Part shown: positions 6,533 through 9,596 of the stretch, piece after piece | Numbering within the stretch: position 1 is the first letter of the stretch | Layout of the letters: every line of letters starts with the position of its first letter | Source: Gammaproteobacteria bacterium | GTDB taxonomy: Bacteria > Pseudomonadota > Gammaproteobacteria > BMS3Bbin11 | Length of the DNA: 9,596 nt | Assembly (NCBI GenBank): GCA_030597275.1 | Contig: JAUVSB010000042.1 | Location: 1 to 9,596 of the forward strand | Direction: 5' to 3' | The notes under the pieces: model-generated | Told to the model about the DNA's origin: nothing | What the model saw: only the letters and a program-made list of their open reading frames with translations | Databases searched by the model: none | Position numbers and translations under genes: made by a program

Positions 6533-7834
6533 ATGAAACAGTTTTTAATTCGACTTACAAGTCTACTGCTGATTTTTACCTGTCTGCCCGCATTCGCTGA
6601 AGACGCCGCCCTTAATTCAGGTAACTCTGCCTGGATCCTGACTTCAACGGCCCTGGTACTGTTTATGACCCTGCCCGGGCTGGCCATGTTTTACGGCGGA
6701 CTGGTTCGCTCCAAAAATGTTCTTTCTATCCTTATGCAATGTTTTGCCATTGCCGGCATCTCATCCGTATTATGGTTTGCATTTGGTTACAGCCTTGCAT
6801 TTTCAGAAGGCAACGCCTTTATAGGAAGTTTTGACAAGGCATTCATGGCAGGCATCAGCAAAGATAGCCTGCAGGGCGATATTCCTGAAAGTCTTTTCAT
6901 GCTCTTCCAGATGACCTTTGCCATCATTACTCCTGCCCTGGTTATTGGCGGTTTTGCTGAACGCATGAAATTCAGTTCTGTACTGCTGTTCAGTGCGATC
7001 TGGCTGCTGGTTGTTTATGTTCCAGTAACGCACTGGGTCTGGGGCGGTGGCTGGCTGGGCAGCATGGGCTTATATGATTTTGCCGGCGGTACCGTGGTAC
7101 ATATTACTGCTGGTGTTGCAGCTCTTGTTGCCGCACTGGTCCTTGGCCCCCGCAGAGGTTTCGGTACGGCCGCAATGATGCCTCACAACATGACCATGAC
7201 CATCGCTGGTGCAGGCATGCTATGGGTTGGATGGTTTGGTTTCAATGGTGGCAGTGCACTGGCTGCAAACGGCGATGCCGGCATGGCGATGCTGGTAACA
7301 CATATTGCCGCTGCATCAGGCGCCCTGACCTGGATGTTTATTGAATGGATGCGGTATGGCAAACCTAGTGCCCTGGGTACGGTCACTGGCATGGTTGCTG
7401 GTTTGGGTACGATTACCGGTGCTTCAGGTTTTGTCGGCCCAGCTGGTGCTCTGGTGATAGGCATACTAGCCGGTGCAATTTGCTTCAGCGCAACTACCTG
7501 GCTTAAAACAGTGATAAAAATTGATGACTCGCTGGATGTCTTTCCCGTGCATGGCGTCGGCGGGATCCTCGGCACCCTGCTTGCCGGTGTATTTTCTGCT
7601 ACCAGCCTTGGTATCTTCAGCGGTTTTGGTTTCGCCGAAGGAATAGAAAGCATGGCGGGCCAAATGAAAGTTCAGTTCATTGGTGTGATAGCAACCATTA
7701 CCTATACAGCCATCGTCAGTTATATCATCCTGAAGGTCGTCAGCCTGATGACAAAAGGGTTACGCGTTACCGAAGAGCAGGAAATACAGGGACTCGATAT
7801 TCATATGCACGAAGAGCGGGGGTACGACCTCTAA
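6533..7834 (+). CDS. amtB: Ammonium transporter AmtB, second copy, with signal peptide
   Basis: A 433-residue Amt channel of the E. coli AmtB type. Residues 1-22 (basic MKQFLIR, hydrophobic core, cleavage after AFA) form a typical signal peptide, as in E. coli AmtB. About 11 membrane helices follow. Conserved landmarks: PGLAMFYGGLVRSKN (48-62); FQMTFA with gate Phe125; FAERMK (141-146); HWVWGGGWL with Trp170; DFAGGTVVH with Asp182 and pore His190; GWFGFNGGS (233-241); and FPVHGVGG with pore His340. The tail is GLRVTEEQEIQGLDIHMHEERGYDL, close to the canonical PII-binding C-terminus. No sensor or kinase domain is fused to it. The ATG at 6533 has GGGAGGGAG (6517-6525) 7 bp upstream. It lies downstream of glnK2 and convergent with surA. 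Confidence 0.96.
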   Translation: MKQFLIRLTSLLLIFTCLPAFAEDAALNSGNSAWILTSTALVLFMTLPGLAMFYGGLVRSKNVLSILMQCFAIAGISSVLWFAFGYSLAFSEGNAFIGSFDKAFMAGISKDSLQGDIPESLFMLFQMTFAIITPALVIGGFAERMKFSSVLLFSAIWLLVVYVPVTHWVWGGGWLGSMGLYDFAGGTVVHITAGVAALVAALVLGPRRGFGTAAMMPHNMTMTIAGAGMLWVGWFGFNGGSALAANGDAGMAMLVTHIAAASGALTWMFIEWMRYGKPSALGTVTGMVAGLGTITGASGFVGPAGALVIGILAGAICFSATTWLKTVIKIDDSLDVFPVHGVGGILGTLLAGVFSATSLGIFSGFGFAEGIESMAGQMKVQFIGVIATITYTAIVSYIILKVVSLMTKGLRVTEEQEIQGLDIHMHEERGYDL

Positions 7835-7841
7835 ATGCAGA

Positions 7842-7896
7842 AGGAAAGGTTAAAGGAAAACCTTTGCTGGTCCGTTTTTACCTTTTACCTTTTACC
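7842..7896. repeat. 7-bp repeats (family C) forming an imperfect inverted repeat, possible bidirectional terminator
   Basis: Three exact TTTTACC copies (7876-7882, 7883-7889, 7890-7896) form the right arm. The left arm (7842-7862) is a decayed complement containing GGAAA, GGTTAAA and GGAAAACC. Aligned, the two can pair over roughly 19 positions with one mismatch and a few single-base bulges around a short loop. The element fills almost the whole gap between the convergent amtB2 and surA stops. A terminator role for both is plausible, but neither arm is GC-rich. Confidence 0.75.
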
Positions 7897-7901
7897 TGCT
7901 T

Positions 7902-9212
7902 TTATATCTCATCCAGCGGTGTACGATAATCGATATATGCTTTAAGTTTCAGCTGCTTCAGGAACTGGTCATATTTTTCGGCAACTTTTCGTTTGCCAAT
8001 TTGTTGCCTGATTGAATCCCGACGTTTCTGTTCACTAACATCGACTTTTCTTCTATCTTGCAACTGGATGAGGTGAACCCCGAACTGACTGACTACAGGT
8101 TGAGATATTTCATTTGGTTTTAGAGCATTCATTGCTTTTTCAAAAGCAGGTACTGTCTCTCCCTTACTCATCCAGCCTAGTTCCCCACCTTTAATGGCAC
8201 TGCCGGTATCCTGAGAGAACTCTACCGCAAGAACAGCAAAATCTTCACCTGCGATAATTTTCTCCCTGATTTTTTTCATCTCTGATACAGCATGCTCAAT
8301 ATCAATCTTATTGGTGGCTTTAAGCAGTATATGTCTTGCTTTGATCTGATCGACCAGCTGTTGCTTACTGCCTTTCAGTTTATTCAGTTTTAATAAATGT
8401 ATGCCACCCGGGCTAACCAGTGGCTGACTAATATCTCCTTCATTCATATTTTTTAAGGCGTCGGCAAATAATGCGGGTAACTGCTCACCTGACTTCCATC
8501 CCAGTGCACCGCCATCTTCAGCATTTCCCGCCTGTGAAAAACTTCGTGCTGCCGCTGCAAAACTAATTTCTCCATTCAGAATGCGCTGGCGCAGCTTATT
8601 CGCACTCTGCACACCTTTCTCCAGTTGCGCAGATGTTGGTTCCTCATTAACAGGTAACTGAATGTTTGATATATCATAGACCCGGGTTGGCTGAGCCTGA
8701 GATATATTTCGCAAAATACCATCCACTTCACTATCCAGTACAGCGATAGAACCTTTTACATCTCTATCAATTACTCGCTGTACCAGCATCTGCTCTTTCA
8801 GGTTTTTTCTGAACTCGGTCTCACTCATACCATCTCGCTTAAGCTGGTCGAGAACTTGCGGTACAGTCAGATTATTCTGTTTTGCCAGGTTTTCTATCGC
8901 CTTATTGAGCATCTCGTCAGTGACGTTAATCCCGGTCTCAACAGCATGCAGCTGTAGCAGCTTTTCATAAACCAGCTGCTCAAGAACTTTTTCCTTAAGA
9001 ATGTTATCAGGTGGAAGCGGCTCATCAACTGTTTCCAGTTTTTTGCGCATACCCTCAAGTGCTGAAGCAAATTCACCATAGGTAATTATGTCATCATTGA
9101 CCACAACCAGAACCCGGTCAAGCATCATGGCCTGGGCATCTTCTGCTACAAAGAAGGAAGAGGCGGCTAGCAAAAGGATACCAGCAAACAGGCTGTAAAG
9201 AGGTTTTAACAT
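7902..9212 (-). CDS. surA: Periplasmic chaperone/peptidyl-prolyl isomerase SurA
   Basis: SurA escorts outer membrane proteins, including LptD, through the periplasm. The start at 9212 gives MLKPLYSLFAGILLLAASSFFVAEDAQA, a good signal peptide with a basic n-region and an AxA cleavage site. The upstream in-frame ATG at 9236 would add eight residues without positive charge, so it is less likely. After the signal peptide, LDRVLVVVNDDIITYGEF is the SurA N-terminal chaperone motif, and the helical N-domain continues to about residue 170. Two parvulin domains follow (roughly 178-280 and 290-387 in this numbering). Both carry the FSQ...GG.LGW signature (FSQAGNAEDGGALGW and FSQDTGSAIKGGELGW). A C-terminal helix completes the protein, which is 436 residues against 428 in E. 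coli. It lies 62 bp downstream of lptD, the usual lptD-surA order, but pdxA does not follow. Confidence 0.95.
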   Translation of the reverse strand: MLKPLYSLFAGILLLAASSFFVAEDAQAMMLDRVLVVVNDDIITYGEFASALEGMRKKLETVDEPLPPDNILKEKVLEQLVYEKLLQLHAVETGINVTDEMLNKAIENLAKQNNLTVPQVLDQLKRDGMSETEFRKNLKEQMLVQRVIDRDVKGSIAVLDSEVDGILRNISQAQPTRVYDISNIQLPVNEEPTSAQLEKGVQSANKLRQRILNGEISFAAAARSFSQAGNAEDGGALGWKSGEQLPALFADALKNMNEGDISQPLVSPGGIHLLKLNKLKGSKQQLVDQIKARHILLKATNKIDIEHAVSEMKKIREKIIAGEDFAVLAVEFSQDTGSAIKGGELGWMSKGETVPAFEKAMNALKPNEISQPVVSQFGVHLIQLQDRRKVDVSEQKRRDSIRQQIGKRKVAEKYDQFLKQLKLKAYIDYRTPLDEI

Positions 9213-9274
9213 TATGGTTGTGCCCTGACTAATCATGAAGACGTGTGCTGATTTGAATCGTTCCGTCTTTTAGA

Positions 9275-9596
9275 TCAAAAACTTCTGCCGATTTTTGTCA
9301 ATCCATTCAATTCAAGCGTAATCAGGAATGAATTTACATACTCGCTATTATTATCAATCCGTCGTTGCGCTCCAAGTTTCACACCCCAACAGCAGGCACT
9401 GTAGCCAATGTCAAAACCGCCGCGAAGGAAGTCTCCCGCCTCAACATCATAACGCGCATTAGCAGCTGCCTGCCAACGAGGTGCCAATGCCCAAAATACA
9501 TCCGCATTGACCTGTTGTGAGCCGGTATTCCTGTAGTAGTAACCCAGGTTAACGCCTCTTCGTGGATCTTTTTTATACCTCAAATCTGTATTGAAA
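9275..9596 (-). CDS. lptD: LPS-assembly protein LptD, C-terminal fragment
   Basis: The frame is open to the window edge (first readable residues FNTDLRYKKDPRRG) and stops at TGA 9275-9277, so only about the last 107 residues are present. An in-frame TTG at 9583 is not a credible start because homology continues upstream of it. The fragment is alternating beta-barrel strand sequence (VNADVFWALAPRWQAAANARYDVEAG) ending in YSACCWGVKLGAQR, which matches the adjacent cysteine pair of E. coli LptD (YDSCCW). One or both cysteines form the interdomain disulphides required for a working LptD-LptE translocon. LptD inserts lipopolysaccharide into the outer leaflet, and its assembly needs SurA, the next gene downstream. 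The final ELNGLTKIG resembles the ELRGLSS end of the barrel in E. coli. Confidence 0.93.
   Translation of the reverse strand, partial: FNTDLRYKKDPRRGVNLGYYYRNTGSQQVNADVFWALAPRWQAAANARYDVEAGDFLRGGFDIGYSACCWGVKLGAQRRIDNNSEYVNSFLITLELNGLTKIGRSF

Noticed and set aside
7183..7653. Long open frame (156 codons) antisense to amtB2
   Set aside because: Same situation as in amtB1: the composition mirrors the sense codons and there is no independent coding signal.
6533..7834. Amt-sensor fusion
   Set aside because: The protein ends 25 residues after the last helix with a normal Amt tail; there is no histidine kinase or GGDEF domain.

Overview
The window reads as chromosome of a gammaproteobacterium of moderate GC content. 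The evidence is LptD with its double-cysteine C-terminus upstream of SurA, a UbiK-YifB pair, and a glnK-amtB pair under an NtrC/sigma-54 type control region. The ubiK-yifB // glnK-amtB neighbourhood also occurs in Pseudomonas (from memory, the PA5287-PA5290 region). Genus cannot be assigned, and nothing in the coding content looks phage- or transposon-derived.

Layout. 3-1454 (+): the 3' part of a large single-pass membrane protein I do not recognise. 1529-2089 (+): a small membrane methyltransferase of the isoprenylcysteine/phospholipid methyltransferase superfamily. It overlaps tail-to-tail with yifB (2068-3585, -), the AAA+ YifB/ComM protein, which is preceded by ubiK (3638-3901, -), a ubiquinone biosynthesis accessory factor. 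The 283 bp divergent region 3902-4184 is a compact nitrogen-control region: two NtrC-like sites, a near-consensus sigma-54 promoter facing glnK1, and a plausible sigma-70 promoter facing ubiK that lies over the NtrC sites. glnK1 (4185-4523) and amtB1 (4558-5832) form an operon closed by a strong intrinsic terminator. A second module, glnK2 (6054-6392) and amtB2 (6533-7834), follows on the same strand. It has its own strong ribosome binding sites but no sigma-54 promoter that I can see. surA (7902-9212, -) and the end of lptD (9275-9596, -) close the window, convergent to amtB2.

How it works together. The core is a duplicated PII-ammonium channel system. Under nitrogen limitation NtrC-P would activate glnK1-amtB1, and PII trimers would gate the Amt trimers when nitrogen returns. 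The two PII proteins have identical T-loops (residues 37-55), so cross-talk is plausible. The two Amt proteins are clearly different subtypes: AmtB1 has no signal peptide and a divergent C-tail, while AmtB2 has a signal peptide as E. coli AmtB does.

The most unusual non-coding signal is a set of three different 7-bp repeat families in the three intergenic gaps between 5,890 and 7,900. One is a 91 bp near-perfect inverted array (5896-5986), one is a three-copy direct array (6413-6433), and one is a T-rich array forming an imperfect inverted repeat between amtB2 and surA (7842-7896). They differ in sequence but share a GG dinucleotide repeated every 7 bp.
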